From: Cyanobacteria bacterium CYA | GTDB lineage: Bacteria > Planctomycetota > Phycisphaerae > Phycisphaerales > UBA1924 | Length of the DNA stretch: 51,587 nucleotides | Reading direction: 5' to 3' | NCBI GenBank assembly: GCA_008363215.1 | Contig: RHKP01000024.1 | Span: 1 to 51,587 of the forward strand | Shown here: piece by piece, positions 7,165 through 16,371 of the stretch | Position numbering within the stretch: the stretch's first letter is position 1 | Layout of the letters: each line of letters opens with the position of its first letter | Made by a program: the position numbers and the translations under genes | The notes under the pieces: generated by a model | Told to the model about the DNA's origin: nothing | The model's input: the letters and a program-made list of their open reading frames with translations, nothing else | Database searches by the model: none

Positions 7165-8520
7165 TCACTCGCCTGCGCCGTCGTCGGTATCGTCGGCGCC
7201 GCCGGGCTGATCGGGCCTGGATTCCTTGCGCGGCTTGTCCTTCTGGCGGCGTGCGGGGCGCCGGGCGCCGGCGGGCGAGACCTGGCCCCCCATGAGTCGC
7301 AGAACTTCTTCCACGTCCTTGTCCCCGCGCCCGGAGAGGTTGACCACGATGTCGCTCTCGCGCGGCATGTCGGAGGCCATTTTGATCGCATGGGCGATCG
7401 CGTGCGAGGATTCCAGCGCCGGGATGATGCCCTCGGCGCGGGCGAGCGTGAGGAAGGCGTCAAGGGCCTCGGCATCGGTGATTGAGACGTACTGCACGCG
7501 CCCGGCGTCCTTCCAGGCACTGTGCTCAGGCCCGACACCGGGGTAATCGAGCCCGGCCGAGCAGGAGTGGACATTGGCGGTCTGCCCGTCGTCATCCTGG
7601 AGGACGTAACTGAGCGAGCCGTGAAGCACGCCGGGCGAGCCGAAACTCAGCGGTGCGGCGTGCTGCCCGAGCGAACTGGCGGTGCCGCCGGCCTCGACGC
7701 CCACGAGACGGACTTCATCTTCGATGAACGGGAAGAAGATGCCCGCGGCGTTGGAGCCGCCGCCGACGCAGGCGACCACGGCGTCGGGCAGGCGACCGAT
7801 GTGGCGGAGCGACTGGGCCTTTGCCTCGCGGCCGATGATGCACTGGAAGTCGCGGACGATCATGGGGAACGGGTGCGGGCCGACGACCGAGCCGATGATG
7901 TAGTGGGTGGTCTCGACTGAGCCCATCCAGTCGCGCATAGCCTCGTTGGTCGCGTCCTTGAGCGTGCGAGAGCCCGATTCGACGGGTACGACGCGGGCGC
8001 CGAGCATGCGCATGCGCGTGACGTTGAGGTGCTGGCGGCGCATGTCCTCCGAGCCCATGTAGACGTCGCATTCGAGCCCGAGGTGGGCGCACGCAGTCGC
8101 GGTGGCCACGCCGTGCTGCCCGGCGCCGGTCTCGGCGATGACGCGCTGCTTGCCCATCTTGACGGCCAGCAAGCCCTGGCCGAGGGCGTTGTTGATCTTG
8201 TGGGCGCCGGTGTGGGCGAGGTCTTCGCGCTTGAGCCAGAGCGTCGCGCCGCGGTCTCTTGGCAGGTTCTGGCGCAGGTGCCGCGTCAGCCCCTCGGCAC
8301 AGTACAGCGGCGTGGGACGCCCGACGTAGGCGCCGAACAGGTCGGTCAGTTCGCCCCAGAACTGGTCGTTCATGCGGACGCGTTCGTACGTGTCGGCGAG
8401 TTGTTCGAGCGCATTGACAAGAGTTTCGGGGACGTACGCCCCGCCGAACCGGCCGAATCGGCCGTCGGGAGTCGGCAGGTAGGACAGGCGAACGAGAGCG
8501 GGTGCGTCGTGCTCGGGCAT
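7165..8520 (-). CDS. trpB: Tryptophan synthase beta chain
   Basis: Catalyses condensation of indole with serine to give tryptophan, using pyridoxal phosphate. The 451-aa product shows the whole TrpB1-type fold: [13 protein letters not shown] at the N-terminus, the PLP lysine Lys108 in [14 protein letters not shown], the [10 protein letters not shown] catalytic loop and the phosphate-binding GGGSNA loop. TrpB proteins usually end near 400 aa. This one carries about 45 extra residues, a basic then acidic low-complexity tail ([15 protein letters not shown] followed by DDTDDGAGE). I chose the ATG at 8520 because [10 protein letters not shown] fits the family; an in-frame extension to 8919 is not credible. 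No trpA or other trp gene is adjacent, so its partner is elsewhere. Confidence 0.96.
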   Translation of the reverse strand: MPEHDAPALVRLSYLPTPDGRFGRFGGAYVPETLVNALEQLADTYERVRMNDQFWGELTDLFGAYVGRPTPLYCAEGLTRHLRQNLPRDRGATLWLKREDLAHTGAHKINNALGQGLLAVKMGKQRVIAETGAGQHGVATATACAHLGLECDVYMGSEDMRRQHLNVTRMRMLGARVVPVESGSRTLKDATNEAMRDWMGSVETTHYIIGSVVGPHPFPMIVRDFQCIIGREAKAQSLRHIGRLPDAVVACVGGGSNAAGIFFPFIEDEVRLVGVEAGGTASSLGQHAAPLSFGSPGVLHGSLSYVLQDDDGQTANVHSCSAGLDYPGVGPEHSAWKDAGRVQYVSITDAEALDAFLTLARAEGIIPALESSHAIAHAIKMASDMPRESDIVVNLSGRGDKDVEEVLRLMGGQVSPAGARRPARRQKDKPRKESRPDQPGGADDTDDGAGE

Positions 8521-8997
8521 GGCGGAGGAGTGTATAGGGCAAGAGGCGAAGAGACGCTGTGGGCAGCGGCGGGGAAGGTCGAGTGAACAGTGAGACCGGC
8601 TTCCCGCCGGCGGGCGCTGCACACGCCTTCGGTGGGGCCGGTTTCCAACCGGCCTGAGGAAACTGCTCGAACCAGCGGAGAGTGCGGTAGGCCGCGTACA
8701 TGGCTGACACACCTCCGGCGACAGCGGATGAACCGGCGGCCCTCTCTCTGCGAGGACGCGCGTGCCGTGTTCGGGGTGAGAGCACAATCGCGTGCTCCGA
8801 ATGTCCTTGTCCCCCGCGAGGCTTCGTTTCTGAGGCGTCGCGTTCCACGGGCGGCGCTCGGCCCTCGGCCTGGCTTCACGGGTCGCTACAGGCCCGCGCC
8901 CCGATCGGACAAAGGACACCGGGTCGGTCCGGTGGCGCGATCCGGCCTGCCCGGCCTGATCGGTCTGCTATCTTTCCACGTCAGCACGCGGAGGGGC
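8521..8997. other. Divergent intergenic region with short palindromes
   Basis: 477 bases between divergent trpB and the dehydrogenase gene, so it should hold both promoters, though I could not pick convincing -35/-10 pairs. It carries two copies of a short dispersed hairpin (8594-8654). The long plus-strand frame from 8590 is only an open extension of the dehydrogenase gene and has no signal peptide. Confidence 0.45.
8594..8654. repeat. Two copies of a dispersed 'ACCGGcttCC..GCCGG' hairpin
   Basis: GACCGGCTTCCCGCCGG at 8594-8610 and GGCCGGTTTCCAACCGGCC at 8636-8654 are near-identical short hairpins. Two more copies lie at 17135-17183. All four are intergenic, which suggests a dispersed palindromic element rather than chance. 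Confidence 0.6.
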
Positions 8998-11325
8998 ATG
9001 GTGGCGGGCACGGCAGGAACGAGCATGTTCAGGCTCTCGGGCGTCGCTGGGGCGGCCGCGGGCGCGACGACCACTGCCGTGGCGCTGGTCATCGTCGCGA
9101 GCATCGCCGCTCGCAGTGCTCCGAAGGTGGCCGGCCCGGGGCAGTTCGCACCTCATTCGGCTGCGCTTCCCGGGCAGTGGGACCAGAGCCCGGTGCGTTC
9201 GCCCGCGCAGGCGCTGGCCGGATTTGACGTCGCTCCCGGTTTCGAGGTGTCGCTATTCGCCTCCGAGCCGATGATCGAGGATCCGGTCGCGATGGCGTTT
9301 GACGAGGACGGGCGGCTCTGGGTCGTCGAGATGCAGAGTTACATGCCCAACATCGAGGGCGACGGCGAACTGTCGCCCACCAGCCGCGTGGTCGTGCTCG
9401 AAGATACGGATGGCGACGGGCGGGCCGACCGCGACACGGTGTTTCTTGATGGACTCGTACTTCCGCGCGCCATTCTGCCGTGCCATGGCGGGGCGCTGGT
9501 CATCGAGCCGCCGAACCTGCTCTTCTGCCGCGACACCGACGCCGACGGGCGGGCTGACGAGAAGAAGGTGATCCTGACCGGCTTCGACGGGCATGAAAAC
9601 CCCGAGCATGCGGGCAACGCGCTGCGGTGGGGGCTGGACAACTGGATCCACCTTTCGCAATTCGAGATCGACATCAGGTTCGACGGGCAGAAGGCGATCA
9701 CGCGACCGGTGCCGCGCGTCGGTCAGTGGGGGATGACCTTTGACGATTCCGGGCGCGCCTGCTACACGCCCAACTCCGATTCGCTCTACATGGACTATGT
9801 GCCCAAGCACTACCGCCCCCGCAACGATCCGCAGGGAGGGCTGCGCGGCGTCTATGCGCGCGTCGGGCGCGATGTGGCCGTCTTCTCCGCCCGCCCCAAC
9901 ACCGGCGTCAACCGCGGGTATCGCACTGCGCAGTTGCGCGCCGACGGCAGACTGGCCACGCTCACTTCGGCCTGCGGGCCTGCGATGTACAACGCGGACC
10001 TGTTCGGGCCTGAGTTTGCCGGCAACGTCTTTCTCTGCGAGCCGGCGGCCAACATCATCAAGCGGATCGTGCCGCGTGAGCGGAACGGGCTGCCCTACTG
10101 GGTGAACGCGTACAGCGACGATGAGTTCCTGACCTCGACCGACGAGCGCTTCCGCCCGGTCGACGCGCAGGTGGCCCCGGACGGCTCGCTGTTTGTCTGC
10201 GACATGTACCGCGGCATCATCCAGCACCGGACCTATCTGACCGAGTATCTGGCCGGGGAGATTCGCGCACGCGGGCTGGAGACTCCGCTGGGGCTTGGGC
10301 GCATCTACCGGATTGCCCCCACGGGCGCTCCGGTAATGAGCCCGCGGAAACTGAGTGAGGCGACCAACACCGAACTGGTGGAGTTGCTGGGGCATCCCAA
10401 TCAGCAGCAACGGGTGACCGCCCAGCGATTGCTCATCGAGCGGCGCGCGACCGATGCGGGCGGGGCGCTGGAAAGCCTGCTCTTCAATAGTGAAAATCCT
10501 CTTGCCCGCCTGCACGCGCTGCGGACGCTCGAGGGCGTCGGTCAGTTGTCGCAGCGCGACGTGCTGCTCGCGCTGGCCGACGCCGATCCGCGCGTCGTAG
10601 CCCATGCCTGCGAGATTGCCGAGTCGATGGACCCGTTCGAAGTGCTCGACGCGCTCGTGCGGGCGGCGCAGCGTCCTGAGCGTCTCCTCCGCGTGCAGGC
10701 CGCCCTGTCGCTGGGCGCGTTGCAGACCGAGGGGGCGCGTGAGGCGCTGGTCGGGCTGGCTCGCGCGCATGCCGGCGATGAGTTCATGCGTTCGGCGATC
10801 GTCAACAGCCTCGCCGGTCACGAAGTCGAAGCGGCCGCCATGCTGCTCGTCGATGAATCATGGCCCGGCGACGCGGCTGACCGTGCGATGATGGCCGAAT
10901 TGCTCGACACCGGCCTGCGATCGGGCAATGCCGCGGATGTGCTGGACCTGTGCGTGCGACTGGCCGCAAATTCGCCGGCGCGGGCCGAGGCGATCCTCGC
11001 ACGCGTCGCATCGGTGCAGAAACTCGGGGAGCAGCGTCCGCGCACGCTCAGGCTGGCGCGCGAGCCGCGCGGCTGGACCGAACTCGTCCTCGCCGGCTCC
11101 GGGCACCTGTCAGAACAGGCGGGGCGCAGCGATCGCTTTCTGGCCTGGCCCGGTCGACCGGATTCTGAGAAAGCAGCGCTGACCTCCGACCAGCGCCTGC
11201 TGCTGGCGCGCGGCGCGCAGGTCTACGTCTACTGCCAGGGCTGCCACGGCTCGAACGGACAGGGCATGGGCGTGCCGTATCCGCCGCTGGCCGACTCGCC
11301 GCGCGTGGCTCGAAGGGCCCATTGA
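8998..11325 (+). CDS. PVC-type membrane-bound dehydrogenase with HEAT repeats and cytochrome c (3'-frameshifted)
   Basis: A 775-aa exported protein of the family abundant in planctomycetes. After an N-terminal hydrophobic segment (about 10-40), residues 75-440 form a PQQ-dehydrogenase-like beta-propeller (FEVSLFASEPMIEDPVAMAF, then EDTDGDGRADRDTVF). HEAT-like repeats follow to about 700, and a cytochrome c domain has heme site CQGCH at 746-750. The frame stops at 11325 before the cytochrome's axial Met. The next frame continues the expected sequence to 11545, so the gene has a frameshift plus a small deletion. The ATG at 8998 has GGAGGGG just upstream. The likely role is periplasmic sugar or alcohol oxidation linked to heme; substrate unknown. 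The neighbouring DUF1080 gene is a frequent partner of such genes. Confidence 0.85.
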   Translation: MVAGTAGTSMFRLSGVAGAAAGATTTAVALVIVASIAARSAPKVAGPGQFAPHSAALPGQWDQSPVRSPAQALAGFDVAPGFEVSLFASEPMIEDPVAMAFDEDGRLWVVEMQSYMPNIEGDGELSPTSRVVVLEDTDGDGRADRDTVFLDGLVLPRAILPCHGGALVIEPPNLLFCRDTDADGRADEKKVILTGFDGHENPEHAGNALRWGLDNWIHLSQFEIDIRFDGQKAITRPVPRVGQWGMTFDDSGRACYTPNSDSLYMDYVPKHYRPRNDPQGGLRGVYARVGRDVAVFSARPNTGVNRGYRTAQLRADGRLATLTSACGPAMYNADLFGPEFAGNVFLCEPAANIIKRIVPRERNGLPYWVNAYSDDEFLTSTDERFRPVDAQVAPDGSLFVCDMYRGIIQHRTYLTEYLAGEIRARGLETPLGLGRIYRIAPTGAPVMSPRKLSEATNTELVELLGHPNQQQRVTAQRLLIERRATDAGGALESLLFNSENPLARLHALRTLEGVGQLSQRDVLLALADADPRVVAHACEIAESMDPFEVLDALVRAAQRPERLLRVQAALSLGALQTEGAREALVGLARAHAGDEFMRSAIVNSLAGHEVEAAAMLLVDESWPGDAADRAMMAELLDTGLRSGNAADVLDLCVRLAANSPARAEAILARVASVQKLGEQRPRTLRLAREPRGWTELVLAGSGHLSEQAGRSDRFLAWPGRPDSEKAALTSDQRLLLARGAQVYVYCQGCHGSNGQGMGVPYPPLADSPRVARRAH

Positions 11326-11545
11326 GCGACGCGGCATCCTCTACAACGACACCATGCCCCCGGCGCCGCTGGGCGACGATCGCGAGTTCGCGGCCGTCAT
11401 GTCCTACATCCGCGCCAACTTCGGCAACAACGCCGACCCTGTTTCGCCAGACCTGATCGCCAAGGTGCGCGCCGAGTCCCGCGGGCGCACGCGTCCGTGG
11501 AAGCCCGATGAAATCGATTCACTGCCCGCCGAGGTACAGCCATGA
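11306..11545 (+). pseudogene. Displaced C-terminal cytochrome c segment of the dehydrogenase
   Basis: In the +1 frame relative to the upstream gene, this stretch reads WLEGPIERRGILYNDTMPP and then APLGDDREFAAVMSYIR, which is the missing end of the cytochrome c domain, including the axial-Met motif MPP. It ends with TGA at 11543-11545, and that stop overlaps the next gene's ATG (ATGA). The preserved overlap argues that the ancestral reading frame ended here. Some 10-20 residues normally found before WLEGPI also appear to be lost, so this looks like a small deletion rather than a one-base error, though a sequencing error cannot be excluded. Confidence 0.75.
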
Positions 11546-12855
11546 AACTAGCCTGCATTGCCGCCCTGTGTGCGTTCGTGGTCTCTCCCGCGTTTGCTCA
11601 GCAAACGGTGCACCGGCACCAGTCGCCGCCGGGAGTCGAGCCGGCCAAGTCCCACGCGGCGCCGCCGCCGGAGGCGGTCATTCTCTTCGACGGCTCGTTC
11701 CTCGACGCGTGGCGGACGGCCGACGGCCAGCCCGCGGCCTGGACAATCGAGAACGGCGACATGGTGATCAAGCCCGGCTCGGGCTCGCTGCGCACGCGCC
11801 AGTCCTTCGGGCCCATGCACCTGCACATCGAGTTCTGCATTCCGCCGTCGCCCGATGACGTGACCGGACAGGCCAGGGGCAACAGCGGCGTCTACCTCGC
11901 GGGGAACTACGAGATCCAGATCCTCGACTCGTTCGATGCCGCGCCGGCGAACAACCTCGCGGGCGGCATCTACGGGCACAAGGCCCCGCTCGTCAACGCC
12001 GCCCGCCCGGCCGGTCAGTGGCAGACCTATGACATCGACTTCGCGCCGCCCCGTTTCGATCGCGATGGCAGGAAGACGGCCGATGCGATGATCACCGTCA
12101 TCTTCAACGGCGTGGTCATCCACGAGCGCGTCGCCGTTCCTGCGATCACCGGCGGGGCCCTGTCCGATGTCGAGACGGCGACCGGCCCGGTCATGTTGCA
12201 GGATCATGGGCACGCCATCCGTTTCCGCAACATCTGGGTCGTCGAGAAGGTGCATGCTCTGTCCACGGACACGCCGCCGCTCTTTCAACCAGTCTTCAAC
12301 GGCCGGACGCTGGACGGGTGGGTACAGCGCGGCGGCAAGGCCGACTATCGCGTCGAGGACGGGGCCATCGTCGGCGAAACACGCCCCAATCAGCCCAACA
12401 CCTTCCTGTGCACCGAGCGCGACTTTGCCGACTTCGAACTTGATCTGGAGTTCAAGATTGACGACGCGCTCAATTCCGGTGTGCAGATCCGCTCGCACTC
12501 GGAGCCCGACTACCGCGAAGGCGTCGTGCATGGGTACCAGGTCGAGATCGACCCTTCCAATCGCGCGTATACCTGCGGCATCTACGAGGAATCCGGACGC
12601 GGCTGGCTCGATAATCTTGACGACAACGTGGCCGCACGCACCGCCTATCGCAACGGCGAGTGGAACCGCATGCACGTGCTCGCGCGGGGCAAGCACATCC
12701 GCACGTGGATCAACGGCGTCCCGGCGGCAGACATCGTTGACGACGGCGCCGCGTCCGGCTTCATCGGGCTGCAGGTGCATGGCGTCGGCGACAGGGTCGA
12801 GCCGCTCCGGGTCCGCTGGCGCCACATCATGCTGCGCGAGATCGACCCCGACTGA
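11542..12855 (+). CDS. Secreted tandem DUF1080 (3-keto-disaccharide hydrolase-like) protein
   Basis: A 437-aa exported protein with a classic signal peptide (1-19, cleavage after AFA). Two DUF1080 (LamG-like beta-sandwich) domains follow: about 45-240, beginning AVILFDGSFLDAWR and containing GNSGVYLAGNYEIQILDS, and about 250-437, beginning PVFNGRTLDGWV and containing NSGVQIRSH and YQVEIDP. Family members act on 3-keto-glycosides or bind glycans at the planctomycete surface. The start ATG overlaps the displaced end of the dehydrogenase gene, so the two form an operon. A dehydrogenase making keto-sugars and a keto-sugar hydrolase would be a sensible pair, but that is inference. Confidence 0.88.
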   Translation: MKLACIAALCAFVVSPAFAQQTVHRHQSPPGVEPAKSHAAPPPEAVILFDGSFLDAWRTADGQPAAWTIENGDMVIKPGSGSLRTRQSFGPMHLHIEFCIPPSPDDVTGQARGNSGVYLAGNYEIQILDSFDAAPANNLAGGIYGHKAPLVNAARPAGQWQTYDIDFAPPRFDRDGRKTADAMITVIFNGVVIHERVAVPAITGGALSDVETATGPVMLQDHGHAIRFRNIWVVEKVHALSTDTPPLFQPVFNGRTLDGWVQRGGKADYRVEDGAIVGETRPNQPNTFLCTERDFADFELDLEFKIDDALNSGVQIRSHSEPDYREGVVHGYQVEIDPSNRAYTCGIYEESGRGWLDNLDDNVAARTAYRNGEWNRMHVLARGKHIRTWINGVPAADIVDDGAASGFIGLQVHGVGDRVEPLRVRWRHIMLREIDPD

Positions 12856-13012
12856 TACCTGTGGGCCGGGGCTCGGTCGCCTCATGACGCCCGGGAAGTC
12901 CACATCCTCCGGCGCCTCTCAAGGCAGGCCTGTCGGAAGGCAACAGGGGGCTCGCGGCCGCAGCGGGCGGGGCGCCTGGTCGCAGGCGTCCGTGCGCCAT
13001 CCATCTCATCAC

Positions 13013-14329
13013 CTACGGGCACCCGCTGGTGAACATCATCAGGAACGCCTGTACGTCAAAGTAGTCGAAGATGCCGTCGGCGTTGAGATCGACCTGTACG
13101 CTGCCCGTGGCCGCGAGATTCAGGAACGCCTGCACGTCAAAGAAATCGAGATGGCAGTAGGGCGGTGCGAAGTCGATCGGGCAGTCGCACGCCCAGCGAG
13201 CCACGCGGTCGGCGGGTATGGGCCCGGCCGTGGTGAACCAGCCGCCGGCGTACAGCGCCGGACGCCCCGACAAGCCCGATGAGCCAAGCCCTTCGATGAT
13301 GTGGTTGACACCGGCATCCAGCGCTGTCCACGCCGCGCCGTCCCACCGCGCGATATTGTTGACGCTTACGCCGCCGGCCGTCGCGAAGTCGCCGCCCGCG
13401 TACAGGCATGTCCCCGCCGGCGAGCCGTCATTGAAGGTGAGCAGCGCCCGCACGCCCGGCGCGAAGCCGCCCGGCACGACGCCGGCGCCGAGGGCTGAGA
13501 ACGTGCTCCCGTCCCACTTGGCGATGCTGCTGGCCGGCGCGCCTCCCGCCGATGTGAAGTGCCCGCCGACGTACAGCGCATTGCCGCTTCCGTCGTTGTA
13601 GACCGCGAGCGCGCGCACGAAGCCGTTGGTGCCTACGCCCACAGCCGACCAGGTTGAGCCATTCCAGCGCGCCAGGTAGTTTGCGGGAGTACCTCCGGCC
13701 GTGGTGAACAGCCCGCCGGCGTATAGCGCGTTGTTGTACACGCACAGAGCGCGGACTTCGACGTTCATCCCGCTTCCCAGCGCCGACCACGACGAGCCGT
13801 CCCATTTCGCGATGGTTGTCGCCGCCGCGCCGCCTGCATTGTTGAACCGACCGCCGGCGTACAGCGCGTCGCCCGACCCGTCGTTGAACACCGTCAGCGC
13901 GAATACGCGAGGCGTTGTTCCGCCGGCGATGCCCGTGCCAAGCGCGCTCCACGTGCTGCCATCCCACTTGGCCACGCGATTGGCGACGGCGCCGCCCGCG
14001 ACGGTGAACGCACCTCCTGCATAGAGCGCGTCGCCGCTGCCGTCGTCATAGACAGCCAGCGCGGAGACTCCGCCGTTGAGCCCGCTGCTCAGGCCTGACC
14101 AGTTGACACCGTCCCACTTCCCAATGTAGTTCGCAGGCATGAAGTTGCTGAAGTTCAGAAACGCGCCGCCCGCATAGAGAGCCGGGCCAGTGCCGTCATC
14201 AAACTCAGTCAGTGCGTACACCTCCGCCGGCATGCCGACGCCCACGGCCGACCAGTCCGGCAGGTACGGCTGCGCGACCGCGAGTCCGGCGGCATAGATC
14301 AGGGGCAAGACGGTGATGAGTCGCTGCAT
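13013..14329 (-). CDS. Secreted repeat protein with GC-type dockerin-like C-terminus
   Basis: A 438-aa exported protein. After a signal peptide (about 1-19, ending AVAQ), seven to eight copies of a roughly 50-residue repeat fill residues 25-380. Each repeat ends in a phrase like IAKWDGSTWSALG and contains LYAGGxFxxAGG, probably a beta-propeller-like array. The C-terminal 55 residues hold two copies of FDVQAFLN/FDVQAFLM, each next to an Asp-rich Ca-binding-like loop (VDLNADGIFDYFD). This is the dockerin-like tail seen on many Phycisphaerae secreted proteins. The tail probably anchors or sorts the protein outside the cell. It is convergent with the DUF1080 gene. Confidence 0.8.
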   Translation of the reverse strand: MQRLITVLPLIYAAGLAVAQPYLPDWSAVGVGMPAEVYALTEFDDGTGPALYAGGAFLNFSNFMPANYIGKWDGVNWSGLSSGLNGGVSALAVYDDGSGDALYAGGAFTVAGGAVANRVAKWDGSTWSALGTGIAGGTTPRVFALTVFNDGSGDALYAGGRFNNAGGAAATTIAKWDGSSWSALGSGMNVEVRALCVYNNALYAGGLFTTAGGTPANYLARWNGSTWSAVGVGTNGFVRALAVYNDGSGNALYVGGHFTSAGGAPASSIAKWDGSTFSALGAGVVPGGFAPGVRALLTFNDGSPAGTCLYAGGDFATAGGVSVNNIARWDGAAWTALDAGVNHIIEGLGSSGLSGRPALYAGGWFTTAGPIPADRVARWACDCPIDFAPPYCHLDFFDVQAFLNLAATGSVQVDLNADGIFDYFDVQAFLMMFTSGCP

Positions 14330-14467
14330 GATGTACCTTCTATCCCAGCGGGGAGGGCCCCCGCACGCCGAGGCAGCCCAACACGGCCCCCTCCGCGTGT
14401 CTCTGCGCCATCTGCGCCGATCTCTCAGTGGTCCGCGAGATTTCGCAGCGTGCCCGCCGGCGCTCGC

Positions 14468-16312
14468 TTACATCCGCTCGACCGTCGGCAGCCCGAGGGT
14501 CTTCAAGCCGTCGGCCAGCACCCGGCCGGTCAACGCCACCAGCCGCATCCGCGACGCGCGCACCCGCTCGCTCTCGGCCTTGAGCACGTGACACCGGTCA
14601 TAAAACGTGCTGTAGGCCGCGCACAACTCGTAGAGATACCCGCACAGGCGATGCGGTTCGAACGCCTCGGCCGCGCTATGCACGGTCTTCGGATAGCGCA
14701 GCAACTCCAACGCCAGCGCCTTCTCCTCCGCCTGCTCGATCGCAATCGACGCACCCGGATTGAACGCCATGCCCTCCGCGTCGGCCTTGCGGAACAAACT
14801 GCGGATCCGCACGAGCGCATACAGCAGATACGGACCCGTGTTGCCCTCGAAGGCCAGCATCCGGTCGAAGTTGAACACGTAGTCCTTCACGCGATCATTG
14901 GACAAGTCCGCGTACTTGATCGCCGCGATTCCCACCGCCTCGGCGATCGACTTGCGCTCGGCGTCGCTCAACTCGACCGAGCGCTGCTCCACTTGGGCCT
15001 GCGCCCGCGTCACCGCCTCATCCAGCAGATCGGACAGTTTCACGCTCTCGCCCGAGCGGGTCTTGAACGGCCGCCCGTCCTCGCCCAGGATCGTCCCAAA
15101 GGCCGCGTGCTCAAGGTGCGCCGGTCCCTTCGCCCCCACCCTGGTCGCATATCCGGCTTTGGTTGCCGCACCAAAAACCTGCTTGAAGTGCAGGCTCTGT
15201 CTCGCATCCACGCAATACACGACCAGGTCGGCCCCGATCTGCTGCACCCGCCTCCGGATGGCCGCCATATCCGTCGTCGCATACAGAAACCCGCCGTCGC
15301 TCTTGCGCACCAGGCAGGGCTCTTCGATCCCGTCCACCCGCACGACCAGCGCCCCGTCCGATTCCTCGGCCACACCCCGCGCCGCAAGATCCTGCACCAC
15401 GCCGGCCAGTTCGTCGGCATAGGTCGACTCACCGGCCGAGTGCTCGTCGGTGATCAGCGTGTGCAGGCGCGCGCACGCCCGCAGACACTCGCTCATCGTC
15501 ACGTCGTAGATGCGCTGCCACATCGCCCGCACAGTCGCGTCACCTGACTGCAAGGCCACCAGCACCCGCCGGGCGTGCGACAAGTGCTCGTCCGCCTCGG
15601 CGTCGATCTCGCCCAGTTCGGCCTCGATCTTCGCGTTTCCCCCGAAATGCCGAACAAACGCCAGTGCCCGCTCCTCGCCGGCGCACTCCGCCTGCGCCTG
15701 CTTGTACCAGCGATTCAGATCATCCAGATCGAGTCGCGCCGGCAACGCGCCCCTCGCATCCAGTTCCAGCAACTTGGCCGTCACCATCGCGATGGGCAAG
15801 CCCCAGTCGCCCACGTGGCTCTGCCGCACCACCCGGTGCCCCAGCCGCTCGTACAGCCGCGCAATCGTGTCCCCGATGATCGTCGCCCGCAGATGCCCGA
15901 CGTGCATCTGCTTGGCCAGGTTCACCCCGCACAGGTCGACCACCACTGTCATCGGTTCGTCTGTGGCCGGCAGACCGACCTCGGCATTGTCCAACCCGTC
16001 GAGCAACCTCGCCAGAGCCTCGGGCTTCAGCCGCACGTTGATGAATCCCGGGCCCGCGATCGACTGCTCGGTCAGCGGCTCGGCGATGTCCGACACGTCG
16101 ATCTGCGAGATGATCTTCCTGGCCACATCGCGCGGGTTCTCACCCACACGCTTGGCCAGCGGCATCGCCGCGTTGGACTGAAAATCCCCGAAATGCGGCT
16201 GTCGCGACGCCGAAATCAGCGCGTCCGCGTCCGTCCCGACCTGCTCATAGGCACGGGCGATGCCCTCCCGAAACCGGGCGCTGAGAATCTCGATAGGGTC
16301 GAAGGTCTGCAT
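14468..16312 (-). CDS. argS: Arginyl-tRNA synthetase
   Basis: Charges tRNA-Arg with arginine in the cytoplasm. The 614-aa class I enzyme has the N-terminal additional domain (1-115), the HIGH signature as HVGH at 137-140 in KQMHVGHLRATIIGD, the Rossmann core, a KMSKS-loop equivalent around FKTRSGESVKLSDLL, and the DALR anticodon-binding domain to the C-terminus (ending LADGLKTLGLPTVERM). I prefer the ATG at 16312 (MQTFDPIEIL); an in-frame extension to 16336 has no family support. It is transcribed alone, diverging from the FHA gene only 60 bp away. Confidence 0.97.
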   Translation of the reverse strand: MQTFDPIEILSARFREGIARAYEQVGTDADALISASRQPHFGDFQSNAAMPLAKRVGENPRDVARKIISQIDVSDIAEPLTEQSIAGPGFINVRLKPEALARLLDGLDNAEVGLPATDEPMTVVVDLCGVNLAKQMHVGHLRATIIGDTIARLYERLGHRVVRQSHVGDWGLPIAMVTAKLLELDARGALPARLDLDDLNRWYKQAQAECAGEERALAFVRHFGGNAKIEAELGEIDAEADEHLSHARRVLVALQSGDATVRAMWQRIYDVTMSECLRACARLHTLITDEHSAGESTYADELAGVVQDLAARGVAEESDGALVVRVDGIEEPCLVRKSDGGFLYATTDMAAIRRRVQQIGADLVVYCVDARQSLHFKQVFGAATKAGYATRVGAKGPAHLEHAAFGTILGEDGRPFKTRSGESVKLSDLLDEAVTRAQAQVEQRSVELSDAERKSIAEAVGIAAIKYADLSNDRVKDYVFNFDRMLAFEGNTGPYLLYALVRIRSLFRKADAEGMAFNPGASIAIEQAEEKALALELLRYPKTVHSAAEAFEPHRLCGYLYELCAAYSTFYDRCHVLKAESERVRASRMRLVALTGRVLADGLKTLGLPTVERM

Positions 16313-16371
16313 GGCTCGGCACTGTAGCACCCACACGCCGCGTCTCCGCGTCTACGCTTATCCCCAACGTC

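Noticed and set aside
8590..8997. 136-residue N-terminal extension of the dehydrogenase
   Set aside because: It contains the dispersed hairpin repeats and lacks a signal peptide; the start at 8998 has a good ribosome site and precedes the hydrophobic segment.
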